From contig NZ_FNOK01000017.1 of NCBI RefSeq assembly GCF_900106995.1, positions 52,889-116,888 on the forward strand: 64,000 nucleotides of DNA, written 5' to 3'. This document shows positions 27,312 through 36,463 of the stretch, one piece after another. The notes beneath the pieces are model-generated. The model searched no databases and was not told the origin of the DNA. It worked only from the letters and a program-made list of their open reading frames with translations. Position 1 is the first letter of the stretch. Every line of letters begins with the position of its first letter. The translations under genes were made by a program, and so were the position numbers. Source of the stretch: Saccharopolyspora shandongensis. GTDB lineage: Bacteria > Actinomycetota > Actinomycetes > Mycobacteriales > Pseudonocardiaceae.

Positions 27312-28466
27312 CTACCCGACTTCGTGGAGCGTCGCGTGGAGCTGCTCCGCCGCCTCCCAGGCGTCCACGTAGCGCAGCCACGACGGCGCGAAGCTCAGCT
27401 TGAGCAGGTCGCCCTCGGCGTAGTCCACCAGCACGTCGCGGTCGTACAGCGCCTCCGCGATCCGCTGGGCCCTGTCGTGGCGCAGGCTGATCTGCGCGCC
27501 GCGCTGCAGTCCCTCGCGCACCGGCACGACTTCGATCTGCGCGTCGGCGCAGAAGTCGTCCAGCCGCGTGAGGAAGACCTCCACCAGTCGCGCCGCCTTC
27601 GCGGCGAGCGCCGCCGGGGCCACACCGTCCAGGATGGACAGTCCCGATCGCAGCTCGGCGAGAGACAGGGAGCCCGCGAACCCGTCGCCCAGCGACGGCA
27701 GTGCGCCCGCTGAGGTGCAGGAGGTCCTCGGCGCCTCGTGGCGGTGCCGTTCGGCGACGAAGCAGTAGGCGGGCGCACCCGAGCCGCCGCCGAGGTAGCG
27801 GTCGCCGCTGCCGATGGCGAAATCGACGTCCCAGCCGCGCAGATCCACGTCCAGCGCGCCCGCCGAGCCGCTGAGCTCCCACAGCGCCAGCGCGCCCGCC
27901 CGGTGGATTTCGGCCGTGATGGCGGCCGCGTCGCGCACGCCTCCGGTCTGCGTGTCGGTGTGCGACACGGCGACCACCGCGACCTGGCCGGCAGGCAGCT
28001 CGGACAGGTCCGCACTGCTGCGGATCAGGTGCAGGCGACCGCCGATGAAGTCGGCCGCGGACCGGGCCAGCAGGCAGTCGGCGGGAAACCAGTCCCGGCC
28101 CACCGCGAGGATCGGCCGCCCGGGGCGCAGCCGCGCGGCCGCGAGCAGCGTGTTGAACAGGCTGATCGATGCCGTCTCGGCGACGGTGATCTCGCCGGCC
28201 TCGGCGCCGATCAGCGGCGCGAGCGATGCCGCCGCGAGCCGCGCTTCGCCGCGCCATTCGGATTCGCCGCACACGCGGCCGGTGTAGGACTGCCGGTGGT
28301 GCTCGACGAACCGGCGTAGCCGGTCGGGTGTGGTGCGCGGCAGCGGGCCGCCGCTGCTGCCGTCGAGGTGGATCAGGCCGGGCGGTAGGTCGTAGCGGGC
28401 ACGCAGATCGGCGAGCTGGTCGGTCCGATCGAGCGCCTCTGCCGTCGGCCGGGTGGTGGTCCACAC
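27312..28466 (-). CDS. Kynureninase-like protein lacking the PLP lysine
   Basis: A 384-residue protein of the class V aminotransferase fold. Kynureninase landmarks are LIHLDGSSGGPLP (33-43), VSHTDTQTGG, and the segment WELSGSAGALDVDLRGWDVDFAIGS. In kynureninases this region reads WDLxHSAGAV...IGCTYKYLN. Here the PLP-binding Asp is Glu197, the His is Gly200 and the Schiff-base Lys is Arg223 (GSGDRYLGG). The fold and length are intact, but normal PLP catalysis looks impossible. It may be a binding or regulatory protein, or use a changed chemistry. It stands alone, with no tryptophan catabolic genes nearby. Confidence 0.75.
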   Translation of the reverse strand: MWTTTRPTAEALDRTDQLADLRARYDLPPGLIHLDGSSGGPLPRTTPDRLRRFVEHHRQSYTGRVCGESEWRGEARLAAASLAPLIGAEAGEITVAETASISLFNTLLAAARLRPGRPILAVGRDWFPADCLLARSAADFIGGRLHLIRSSADLSELPAGQVAVVAVSHTDTQTGGVRDAAAITAEIHRAGALALWELSGSAGALDVDLRGWDVDFAIGSGDRYLGGGSGAPAYCFVAERHRHEAPRTSCTSAGALPSLGDGFAGSLSLAELRSGLSILDGVAPAALAAKAARLVEVFLTRLDDFCADAQIEVVPVREGLQRGAQISLRHDRAQRIAEALYDRDVLVDYAEGDLLKLSFAPSWLRYVDAWEAAEQLHATLHEVG

Positions 28467-28571
28467 GAGTGAAGTCTTACCGCATGACCCAACGGTCCGT
28501 AACGGGTGAAGCGTTCAAGAGCCGAACATCAGTGGAAGTCGTGGTGCTCACGGCCCAGTGGCCTGCGCCGT

Positions 28572-29534
28572 TCAGGCGGGTGCGGCCGTGGTCGCGCCGA
28601 TCACGAGCTCGACGGGCACCGATCGGTGCCGCGGCTCCGGTGGCCGCCCGTCGACCACGCCGAGCAGCGTGCGCACCGCTGAGGCGCCGGCGTCCTCGGT
28701 CGGGACGTGCAGCGTGGTCGCTTCCGGCACGGCGAGGCCGAATTCCGCGAGATCGTCGGCGCAGCACACGCTGAGCTGCTCCGGAACCTGCACGCCGAGC
28801 GTGGCCAGCCGGTACATCAGCCCCAGGAACAGCGCGCTGTTGTAGGCGACGGCGGCGGTGCACCCGCTCGCCACCAGCTCGTCGGCGATCCGGTTGCCCG
28901 CCTCGAAGGTCGGTGGCAGCGGGCCGAACGCGACGACCTCGTGCCCGGAGCCGTTGCGCAGGCCGTCGAGCCGGCGCGGGTCCGCCCACGAGCCGCGCGG
29001 CCCGCCGAGGTAGGCGATGCGGCGGTGGCCGAGCCCGGCGAGGTGCGCGCCCATCTCGTGCAGCCCGCCGGGCGTGTCGATGACGACCGACGGCACGCCG
29101 CGCGCCCGCCGGTCGACCAGCACCATCGGCACGTCCGGGAGGGTGAACAGCGAGGCCGGGCCGCGCGGGGCGATGGCCACGAAGCCGTCGACCCGGTCGC
29201 GCAGCCGGTCGATCAGGGTTCGTTCCCGCTCCGGCGATTCGTCGCTGACCACGACCAGCAGATCGTTGCCTGCCTCCTCGGCGGCGCGCTGCGCGCCCGC
29301 GATGATCGTCGCGTAGAACGGGTTCGTCAGGTCCGGGACGATCATGGCCAGCAGCCTGCTGCGCCCGGTGGCCAGCGCCTGGGCCGACGGGTGGTAGCGG
29401 AAGCCGAGCTCGATCGCCGCGTCGCGAACCCGCTGCCGGGTCCGCTCCGCGACCATCTCCGGCCGCACCAGCGCGCGCGACGCGGTCGCCACCGACACGC
29501 CGGCCTTGCGGGCCACGTCGGCCAGCCGCGCCAT
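28572..29534 (-). CDS. LacI-family transcriptional regulator of purine genes
   Basis: A 320-residue protein. The N-terminal LacI HTH (MARLADVARKAGVSVATASRALVRP) includes the hinge region, followed by the periplasmic-binding-protein-like effector domain (LLAMIVPDLTNPFYATII). ATG 29534 follows GGGAGG; an ATG/GTG at 29549 is less likely. It is divergent from an NCS2 permease, and two overlapping LacI-type palindromes lie between them. The ligand is probably a purine, by context. Confidence 0.9.
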   Translation of the reverse strand: MARLADVARKAGVSVATASRALVRPEMVAERTRQRVRDAAIELGFRYHPSAQALATGRSRLLAMIVPDLTNPFYATIIAGAQRAAEEAGNDLLVVVSDESPERERTLIDRLRDRVDGFVAIAPRGPASLFTLPDVPMVLVDRRARGVPSVVIDTPGGLHEMGAHLAGLGHRRIAYLGGPRGSWADPRRLDGLRNGSGHEVVAFGPLPPTFEAGNRIADELVASGCTAAVAYNSALFLGLMYRLATLGVQVPEQLSVCCADDLAEFGLAVPEATTLHVPTEDAGASAVRTLLGVVDGRPPEPRHRSVPVELVIGATTAAPA

Positions 29535-29588
29535 CGCGTCCTCCCTCACGTCTCTTTGACACCTTCATACCCTGCCGCTTATCGTCCC

Positions 29589-29618
29589 TGCAATCGCTTG
29601 CAATGCAAGCGCTTGCAT
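29589..29618. promoter_or_regulatory. Two overlapping-edge LacI-type operators
   Basis: ATGCAAGCGCTTGCAT (29603-29618) is a perfect 16-bp palindrome with the central CG of LacI-family sites. TGCAATCGCTTGCA (29589-29602) is a second, near-palindromic site touching it. They lie between the divergent lacI-type gene and the NCS2 permease. Confidence 0.85.
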
Positions 29619-29642
29619 CTTTCACCAGGGGAGATACCGCTG

Positions 29643-30962
29643 ATGACCGACGTGAGATCGGGATCGAAGCTGGACGGCTGGTTCCGGTTGTCCGAACGCG
29701 GCAGCTCGGTGCGCACCGAACTGCTGGCCGGGCTGAGCATGTTCTTCGCGTCGGCCTACGCAGTGGTGGTGATCCCCGGCATGCTCGCCAAGGCCGGCGT
29801 GCCGCACGCCGCGGCCACCACCGGCACGATCCTGACGATCGTGCTGGCCACCGCCGCGGTCGGCTTCTTCGCCAACATGCCGTTCGTGCTCGCGCCCGGG
29901 CTCGGCGGAACCGCGCTGGTCGCGGCGACGCTGGTGCAGCAGCAGCACGTGCCGTACCCGGTCGCGATGGGCATGGTCTTCTGGTCCGGCGTGGCGATCC
30001 TCGCGCTGTCGCTGCTCGGGCTGCGCGGGCTGCTGGCCAAGGTCATCCCGCAGAACATCCGGCTGGCCATCGGCACCGCCATCGGGCTGTTCATCGTCTA
30101 CATCGGCTTCAAGCTCTCCGGCATGCTCGAACCGGGCAAGAGCGGGCTGGAGATCGGCGACCTCAGCTCACCGGAACCGCTGCTCGCGCTCGGCGGCATC
30201 GTGCTGGTGGCCGCACTGCAGGCGCGCAAGGTGCCGGGCGCGTTCGTCATCGGCATCGTGGTGCTGACCCTGATCGGCATCCCGCTGGGCGTCACGGAGC
30301 TGCCGGACCACTGGTTCCAGGCGCCGGCCGGCGTCGGCCCGGTCGCGTTCCACATCGACGTCTGGGGCGCCCTGCGGCCGGAGTACCTGCAGTACCTGTT
30401 CGCGTTCTTCGCCTCGGAGCTGTTCTCCGCGACCGGCGTCGTCCTCGCGGTGACCGAGCGGATCGGGCTGACCGAGCGCGAGGGCCAGAAGTCGAACATC
30501 AACCGGACGTTCCTGGTCGACTCGGTCGCGATCACCGGCGGCTCGATGTTCGGCGCCCCGTCGGTGACCACCTACGCGGAGTCCGCGGCCGGTTCCGACG
30601 CCGGTGGCCGCACCGGGCTGACGTCGCTGACCACGGCGGGCCTGTTCCTGGTGCTGCTGCTGTTCACGCCGTTCGCCACGATGATCCCGTCGGCGGCGAC
30701 CGCGCCGGTGCTGGTCGTGGTCGGGCTGAGCATGATGCGGGGCTTCAAGAAGGTCGACATGACCGACCTGACCGAGGCGATCCCGGCCGGGCTGCTGGTG
30801 GCGTGCACGATCTTCTGGGGGAACTTCGGCAACGGCATCGCGGCCGCCCTGACGGCGTACGTGCTGATCAAGGTGGTGGCGGGCAAGTTCCGGGACATCC
30901 ACCTCGGCATGTGGATCATGCTGCCGATCCTGGTCCTCTTCTTCGCCACCTCCGCCCACTAG
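29643..30962 (+). CDS. NCS2-family purine permease (AzgA type)
   Basis: A 439-residue membrane protein with about twelve helices. Family motifs are FVLAPGLGGTAL, ERIGLTEREGQKSNINRTFLVDSVAITGGSMFGAPSVTTYAESAAG and MMRGFKKVDMTD. The GSMFGAPSVTTYAES segment marks the AzgA adenine/guanine/hypoxanthine subgroup. ATG 29643 comes just after GGGGAG. Adenine deaminase lies downstream on the same strand, separated by a repeat element. Confidence 0.9.
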   Translation: MTDVRSGSKLDGWFRLSERGSSVRTELLAGLSMFFASAYAVVVIPGMLAKAGVPHAAATTGTILTIVLATAAVGFFANMPFVLAPGLGGTALVAATLVQQQHVPYPVAMGMVFWSGVAILALSLLGLRGLLAKVIPQNIRLAIGTAIGLFIVYIGFKLSGMLEPGKSGLEIGDLSSPEPLLALGGIVLVAALQARKVPGAFVIGIVVLTLIGIPLGVTELPDHWFQAPAGVGPVAFHIDVWGALRPEYLQYLFAFFASELFSATGVVLAVTERIGLTEREGQKSNINRTFLVDSVAITGGSMFGAPSVTTYAESAAGSDAGGRTGLTSLTTAGLFLVLLLFTPFATMIPSAATAPVLVVVGLSMMRGFKKVDMTDLTEAIPAGLLVACTIFWGNFGNGIAAALTAYVLIKVVAGKFRDIHLGMWIMLPILVLFFATSAH

Positions 30963-31019
30963 CGGGTCCCCCGGCGGTGTCGACCTCCCGCAGTTTCCAT
31001 TGAAATCGGAGGTCCAGTT

Positions 31020-31291
31020 TCAATGAGCGTTTTTCATCCTGGTGAGCCCGCAGTCGCGGGGCGCAAAGGTGCACGTCGATGGGGTGTCGCATGCGCCGCA
31101 GGCGCATAGCCCACCTACGACACCTGCACCGCCGCGGGTTCACGGTGCCCACCCCTTTGGGGTTCCCTCGGCGAGGACGGCCCTGACGCCGTGTATTGGA
31201 CATACATAAGTCAGGGCACCCACAGACCAGGGAGCCTCTGAGGTTCCGCTACCCGCACCGCCACGCAAACTGAGGTTGGAAAAACCTCAAT
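31020..31291. repeat. Interspersed hairpin element, copy C (262-bp core)
   Basis: Core 31025-31286, flanked by TCAAT repeats (31020-31024 and 31287-31291). The rebuilt empty site is CCAGTTTCAATGGAAACTGC, a near palindrome. It is nearly identical to copy B, including stems GCCCTGAC/GTCAGGGC (31180-31187, 31210-31217). A further TTTCCATTGAAA palindrome (30994-31005) adjoins on the left. It lies within the 407-bp gap between the NCS2 permease and adenine deaminase genes, where I see no other feature. Confidence 0.82.
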
Positions 31292-31369
31292 GGAAACTGC
31301 GGACCATCGGCGTGTCGCACAAGACCTCGTCGGACGACCTGCCCACGACGAATCCTGAGGAGCCTTGCC

Positions 31370-33067
31370 TTGACCGACCTGCGGATCACTGGTGGACGCG
31401 TGGTCTCCACGTTCACCGGCGAGATCTTCGACGCCGACGTGCTGGTGACCGGCGAGGTGATCAGCGGCGTCGTGCCGCCCGGCGCCGGCCCGGAAGCCGC
31501 CGAGGTGATCGACGCCGGCGGCAGGCTGGTCGTCCCGGGGTTCATCGACGCCCACATGCACGTCGAGAGCTCGTTCGCGACGCCCGCGGCCTTCGCCCGG
31601 CTGACGCTGCCGCGCGGCACCACGACGGTGCTCGCCGATCCGCACGAGATCGTCAACGTCGCGGGCAAGGCCGCGATGCGCTGGATGATCGAGGACGGCG
31701 AGCGCTGCCCGCAGACCCAGCTCTGGGGCGTGCCGTCGTGCGTGCCCGCGCTGGCGGGCATGGAGTACTCGGGCGCGCACCTGGATCCCGAGGACATCGA
31801 CGAACTCCTCGGCTGGGACGGCGTTTCCGCCCTCGCCGAGGTGATGGACTACCGGGCCGTGGTGGCCGGTGACCAGCGGATGCACGACATCGTCCGGGTC
31901 GCTCGCGAGCGCGGCACGATCCTCGACGGGCACTGCCCGAACCTCTCCGGCGAGGAGCTCAGCAAGTACCTGGCCACCGGCATCGACTCCGACCACACCA
32001 AGAACGCCCCGGCGGTCGCGGTCGAGAAGGCGCGGCTGGGCATGACGGTGATGCTGCAGGAGAAGTGCCTGCTCCCGGAGGTCGTGTCGGCGCTGGCGTC
32101 GCTGCCGCAGCTGCCGCCGCTGTGCCTGGTGACCGATGACCTGGCGGCCGACCACATCGCCGCGAAGGGCCACCTGGACCACATTGGACGGACGGCGGTG
32201 GCGGCGGGCCTGGCGCCGCTGGACGCCCTGCGCGCCCTGACCTGGAACCCGGCCCAGCGCCTCCGCAAGTACGACCGCGGCGTGGTGGCGCCGTCGAAGC
32301 GCGCGGACCTGCTGCTGCTCGACGGCGAGCTGGCCGACTTCGCGGTGCACACGGTGATCGCCGGCGGCGCGGTGGTGGCCCGCGGCGGCGAGCCGACCTA
32401 CCCGGCGCCGGACGTCACCGACCACCCCTTCGCCGGTTCCGTGCACATCGACGAGATCGCGCCGGACGAGTTCCGCTGGCGGCTCGACCTGCCGGACGGC
32501 CGGCACAAGTTCCGCGCGCTGAAGGTGAATCCGGTCGACACCTACACCGAGGCGGCCGAGGTGCGGCTCGACGTGCTCGACGGCGAAGTGCAGTGGGAGG
32601 GCCACGTCGCGCTGCTCTGGGTGCGAAACCGCCACGGCCGCACCAACACCTCGTGCGTCCCGGTCATCGGCATGTCCCTCGGCGACGGAGCCCTGACCAC
32701 CACGTACGCCCACGACAGCCACAACTTCGTCACCCTCGGAACGACGCGGCGAGCCATGCGAGCCACCGCGGAAGCGGTGCTGGCCGACGACGGCGGCGTC
32801 GCGGTCGCCCACGCCGGAGGCGTGGCGGCGCGGCTGCCGCTGGCCGTCGGAGGCGTCATGTCGGCGGAGCCGACGGCGGAGATCGTGGCGGGCAGCCGCC
32901 GAGTGCGCGAAGCGCTCGAGGCGTGGGGTTGGCGGCACGCGAACCCGTTCATGAGCGTCTCGACGCTGACCCTCGCGGTCTCCCCGAGCGTCAAGATCAC
33001 GGACCTCGGCCTGGTCGACGTCCTGGCGAGAGACTGGACCCCGCAGGTCCTCGATTGCTGCCACTGA
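31370..33067 (+). CDS. ade: Adenine deaminase
   Basis: A 565-residue amidohydrolase of AdeC length. Metal-binding motifs are GFIDAHMHVESS, DPHEIVNV and LDGHCPNLSG, with the later domain VAHAGGVAARLPLAVGG. It converts adenine to hypoxanthine and ammonia in purine salvage. The start is TTG 31370 (MTDLRITGGRVVSTF). With the NCS2 permease and LacI regulator it forms a purine uptake and salvage unit, although a 407-bp repeat-containing gap separates it from the permease. Confidence 0.92.
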   Translation: MTDLRITGGRVVSTFTGEIFDADVLVTGEVISGVVPPGAGPEAAEVIDAGGRLVVPGFIDAHMHVESSFATPAAFARLTLPRGTTTVLADPHEIVNVAGKAAMRWMIEDGERCPQTQLWGVPSCVPALAGMEYSGAHLDPEDIDELLGWDGVSALAEVMDYRAVVAGDQRMHDIVRVARERGTILDGHCPNLSGEELSKYLATGIDSDHTKNAPAVAVEKARLGMTVMLQEKCLLPEVVSALASLPQLPPLCLVTDDLAADHIAAKGHLDHIGRTAVAAGLAPLDALRALTWNPAQRLRKYDRGVVAPSKRADLLLLDGELADFAVHTVIAGGAVVARGGEPTYPAPDVTDHPFAGSVHIDEIAPDEFRWRLDLPDGRHKFRALKVNPVDTYTEAAEVRLDVLDGEVQWEGHVALLWVRNRHGRTNTSCVPVIGMSLGDGALTTTYAHDSHNFVTLGTTRRAMRATAEAVLADDGGVAVAHAGGVAARLPLAVGGVMSAEPTAEIVAGSRRVREALEAWGWRHANPFMSVSTLTLAVSPSVKITDLGLVDVLARDWTPQVLDCCH

Positions 33068-33141
33068 CACACGAATCCCGCCACCTCATCGCCGTCACCG
33101 TTGCCGGGTGCACCGTGACTTCGCGCCCGGCGATGGGCACG

Positions 33142-33528
33142 TCAGTTATCGCCGGATCGCGCCGTCGCGTTGGCCTGATCGATCTCGGCCATGTGCTCCT
33201 CCGCCCATTCCCGGAGCGCCGCCAGCGGCACTTCGAGCGAGCGGCCCAGGCCGGTGAGCCGGTAGTGGACCTTCGGCGGCACGGTCGGTTCCACGCGGCG
33301 GGCGACCAGGCCGTCGCGGGTGAGGCTCTGCAGCGTCGCGGACAGCATCTTCTGCGAGACGCCGGGCATTCGCCGCTGCAGCTCGGCGAAGCGCACTTCC
33401 TCGGGATCGGCGTCGGCGAGGACCTTGACCGCCATCGACGTCCACTTCGTGCCGATCCGGTCCAGCAGCCTGCGGGTGGGGCAGCCGGGATCGAAGAGAT
33501 CGCCGCGGTTGCCCTTCGGGGCGGTCAC
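33142..33528 (-). CDS. HxlR-family regulator
   Basis: A 128-residue winged-helix protein with the HxlR pattern: CPTRRLLDRIGTKWTSMAVKVLADADPEEVRFAELQRRMPGVSQKMLSATLQSLTRDGLV and YRLTGLGRSL. One Cys (in DPGCPT) at the usual sensing position could respond to electrophiles or quinones. It is divergent from an epoxide-hydrolase-like gene that it probably controls. Confidence 0.9.
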   Translation of the reverse strand: MTAPKGNRGDLFDPGCPTRRLLDRIGTKWTSMAVKVLADADPEEVRFAELQRRMPGVSQKMLSATLQSLTRDGLVARRVEPTVPPKVHYRLTGLGRSLEVPLAALREWAEEHMAEIDQANATARSGDN

Positions 33529-33578
33529 CTGGAGCTCACCACCTGTCGTGGAAGTGCCGTCTTGGCACCTCGAGTGCC

Positions 33579-33601
33579 GTTACCTACGGTTCTGTAGTAA
33601 C
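33579..33601. promoter_or_regulatory. Candidate HxlR operator
   Basis: GTTACCTAC (33579-33587) and GTAGTAAC (33594-33601) form an imperfect inverted repeat around GGTTCT. It lies midway between the divergent hxlR-type gene and the hydrolase start. Confidence 0.5.
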
Positions 33602-33627
33602 CAATGGTAACCACTCGTGGAGGTATC

Positions 33628-34461
33628 GTGCCCGACATCGTCCGGGTCCGGGCCAACGGCATCGACGTCAACGTGGCGGTGGCCGGCGCGGGCCCCGCCG
33701 TCCTGCTGCTGCACGGCTTTCCGCACACCTGGCGGCTCTGGTCCGAGGTGATCCCGCAGCTGGCGCCCCGCCACCGCGTCATCGCCCCGGACCTGCGGGG
33801 CCTCGGTGCCAGCACGAGAGCGGCCGACGGCTACGACGCGGGCACGCTCGCCGCCGACGCCGAGGCGCTGCTCGACGCGCTGGGGGAGCAGACGGCGGCA
33901 GTGGTCGGCATCGACGCGGGAACGCCGCCGGCTTTCCTGCTGGCCATGCGGCGACCCGAGCGGATTCGGCGGCTCGTGGTCATGGAGTCGCTGCTAGGCA
34001 CGCTGCCCGGAGCCGAGGACTTCCTCGCGGGCGGTGCGCCGTGGTGGTTCGGTTTCCACTCGGTCCCCGGGCTCGCGGAAACCGTCCTGGCCGGGCACGA
34101 GGCGGAGTACGTCGACTGGTTCCTCAAGACGGGCACCCGCGGCCGCGGCATCCCGGGGGAGATCCGCGACGAGTTCGTCGCCGCCTACGCGGAAAGCGAA
34201 GCCCTGCGCTGCGCGTTCTCGATCTACCGAGAGATGCCCACCAGCGCGCGCCAGATCCGCGAATCGGTCGCGGCGGCCAGACTCAGCGTGCCGACCATGG
34301 CGATCGGCGCGCATCCGGTCGGCAGCGCCCTCGAACGCCAGCTGCGCCCGATCGCCGACGATCTCGTGGCGCACCTCGTCGAGGACTGCGGGCACATCAT
34401 CCCGCTGGATCGCCCCCAAGCCCTGGCGTCGCTGCTGATCCCGTTCCTGGCTGGCGTTTAG
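33628..34461 (+). CDS. Alpha/beta hydrolase, epoxide hydrolase-like
   Basis: A 277-residue hydrolase. The oxyanion-hole motif is LLLHGFPHTWRLW, the nucleophile region VVGIDAGTPPAF places Asp where epoxide hydrolases have it, and the catalytic His is in DCGHIIPLDRP. The cap region lies about 125-205. GTG 33628 follows GGAGG. The normal GHDWG nucleophile elbow is changed to GIDAG, so activity is uncertain. The adjacent HxlR regulator suggests induction by a reactive organic compound. Confidence 0.82.
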   Translation: MPDIVRVRANGIDVNVAVAGAGPAVLLLHGFPHTWRLWSEVIPQLAPRHRVIAPDLRGLGASTRAADGYDAGTLAADAEALLDALGEQTAAVVGIDAGTPPAFLLAMRRPERIRRLVVMESLLGTLPGAEDFLAGGAPWWFGFHSVPGLAETVLAGHEAEYVDWFLKTGTRGRGIPGEIRDEFVAAYAESEALRCAFSIYREMPTSARQIRESVAAARLSVPTMAIGAHPVGSALERQLRPIADDLVAHLVEDCGHIIPLDRPQALASLLIPFLAGV

Positions 34462-34589
34462 GCTGGTCAGCGGCACGTGCAGAAAAAGTTGGAAAAAGTT
34501 GGTGCCCGGATGTCGAGGACCCGTCGTCGACTCCGACCAGAGGGTGACAGCGCGCCGACGGGGCGCGCGGGACGGGAAGGACACCCAAG

Positions 34590-34952
34590 ATGAAGTACGT
34601 CGCGATGATCTACGGCAACCAGGCCAAGTGGGACTCCTACCCGGCCGAGAAGTGGCCCGAGGCGATCGCGAAGCAGGACGCGTTCAACAAGAGGTACCGC
34701 GAGACCGGCGAGCTGATCGGCGCCTACGGCCTCGCCGACGCGGCCAACGCCCAGCTCATCCGCCGCAAGGACGGCGCCCCGGTGGTCACCGACGGCCCGT
34801 ACCTGGAGACCAAGGAGTACCTCGCCAGCTTCTACCTGCTCGACTGCGAATCCCTGGAGCGGGCGCAGGAGATCGCCGCCGACATGCCGTTCGCCGATGC
34901 GGAGCCGGTCGAGCTGTGGCCGGTGCTGCACGAGGCCGCGGGGGACATGTGA
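34590..34952 (+). CDS. YCII-related protein
   Basis: A 120-residue YCII/DGPF-type protein. It begins MKYVAMIYGNQAKWDSYP and has VVTDGPYLETKEYLASFYLLDCESLERAQEIA. Such proteins usually sit directly upstream of a large ECF sigma factor, as here. Its stop codon overlaps the sigma GTG start (ATGTGA), indicating coupled translation. Biochemical role unknown. Confidence 0.9.
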   Translation: MKYVAMIYGNQAKWDSYPAEKWPEAIAKQDAFNKRYRETGELIGAYGLADAANAQLIRRKDGAPVVTDGPYLETKEYLASFYLLDCESLERAQEIAADMPFADAEPVELWPVLHEAAGDM

Positions 34953-36153
34953 GCCACGGTGTTGAGGACCTGCTGCGCGAACTGGCGCCGCAGGTCCTCG
35001 GCTCGCTCGTCCGCCGATACGGCGCCTTCGATTCGTGCGAGGACGCCGTGCAGGAGGCGCTGATCGCGGCGGCCCTGCAGTGGCCGGACGCGGGCGTGCC
35101 GGAGAACCCGCGGGGCTGGCTGATCACCGTCGCCTCGCGGAAGCTGGTGGACCAGGTCCGCAGCGAGGCGGCACGCCGTCGCCGCGAGGAAGCCACGCGG
35201 CGGACAGCACGCCGGAGACCGACCAGGACGATTCCCTGGCCCTGCTGTTCCTGTGCTGCCATCCCGCGCTGTCCTCGGCGAGCCGGGTCGCGCTGACGCT
35301 GCGCGCGGTCGGCGGCTTGACGACGTCGCAGATCGCCGCCGCGTTCCTGGTGCCGGAGGCGACCATGGCGCAGCGGATCAGCCGGGCCAAGCAGGGCATC
35401 AAGGCCGCCGGCTCGACCCTCGCCATGCCGGCGGACGCCGACCGCGCCGAGCGGTTGGACGAGGTCCGGCACGTGCTGTACCTGATCTTCAACGAGGGCT
35501 ACACAGCGACGGACGGCGCGGACCTGACGGCGCCGGAGCTGTCGACGGAGGCGATCCGCCTCGCCCGCCTGCTGCACCGCCTGGTGCCCGAAGACACCGA
35601 AACAGCGGGACTTCTCGCCCTGATGCTGCTCACCGACGCCCGCCGCCCGGCGCGAACCGATGAGCACGGCGAGTTGGTGCCGCTGGAGGAACAGGACCGC
35701 GGCCGCTGGAACCACCGGCTCATCGCCGAAGGCATCGAGCTGATCAGCCGAACCCTGCCGCGCGGCCAGGTCGGCCCGTACCAGCTCCAAGCGGCCATCG
35801 CGGCGGTGCACGACGAGGCGGAGAGCTCGGAGGACACGGACTGGCCGCAAATCCTGGTCCTCTACGAACTCCTGGAGGAAACCGGGCCGAACCCGGTGGT
35901 GACGCTCAACCGAGCGGTCGCGGTCGCGATGGTCCACGGCCCGGCGGCCGGGCTCGAACTGCTGGCGACGTTGGCGGAGGACAAGCGGATCGCCTGCCAC
36001 CACCGGCTCTTCGCCACCCGCGCCCACCTGCTGGAACTCCTCGGCGAGAACGCCGCAGCAGCGGAGGCGTTCCGCGAAGCGGCCCGCCGAACGACGAGCG
36101 CACCCGAGCGCCGACACCTCGTGTCGCGTGCCCGCCGATTGGAAGGCCCGTGA
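34949..36153 (+). pseudogene. YCII-associated ECF sigma factor, frameshifted
   Basis: The N-terminal part (GTG 34949; sigma region 2 VRRYGAFDSCEDAVQEALIAA and ENPRGWLITVASRKLVDQVR) is in one frame to about 35195. The rest (AADSTPETDQDDSLALLFLCCHP, region 4 LTLRAVGGLTTSQIAAAFLVPEATMAQRISRAK, then the long DUF6596-type helical tail) is in another. The total, 1205 nt, is one base short of 402 codons, so a single-base deletion near GAAGCCACGCGGCGG (35189-35203) explains it. It could be a true loss, a sequencing error or, less likely, programmed frameshifting. The rest of the frame is intact. Confidence 0.8.
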
Positions 36154-36190
36154 GTACTTTGTGCTGCTATAGCAACACAAAGTACTCACG
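36149..36190. terminator. Hairpin between sigma factor and DUF397 gene
   Basis: Arms CGTGAGTACTTTGTG (36149-36163) and CACAAAGTACTCACG (36176-36190) pair perfectly over 15 bp. It overlaps the sigma stop codon and separates convergent genes, so it can serve both. Confidence 0.8.
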
Positions 36191-36205
36191 GCCTTGAGCA
36201 GCACC

Positions 36206-36463
36206 TCAGCGCTCGAACCGCCCATCCTTAACAGCAGCGACGAAGCTGGACCACTGCGAAGCATCCGCGACGAAGTACCCAGCCGACCGGTCCTTCGTGT
36301 CCCGCACAGCGGTACCACCAGGTAACGCGCCGATCTCGACGCAGGAGTCCGTGTTCTGGCTCCGGCTCGACGTTCGCCAGCCGGTCACAACGCGGCCTAC
36401 TTCGACGCAGTCGCCGGTGTTCTGGCTGTAGCTCGACTTACGCCAGTTGATCACTCTCGTCAT
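36206..36463 (-). CDS. DUF397 protein with duplicated motif
   Basis: An 85-residue protein. The DUF397 start WRKSSYSQNTGDCVEVG is followed by a second copy, WRTSSRSQNTDSCVEIG, and then the normal tail VRDTKDRSAG and W-S-FVAAVKDG. Most members have one copy in about 65 residues. It overlaps the upstream XRE gene by four bases (ATGA). XRE-DUF397 pairs act as regulator plus small partner, often in development or antibiotic control. Confidence 0.9.
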   Translation of the reverse strand: MTRVINWRKSSYSQNTGDCVEVGRVVTGWRTSSRSQNTDSCVEIGALPGGTAVRDTKDRSAGYFVADASQWSSFVAAVKDGRFER

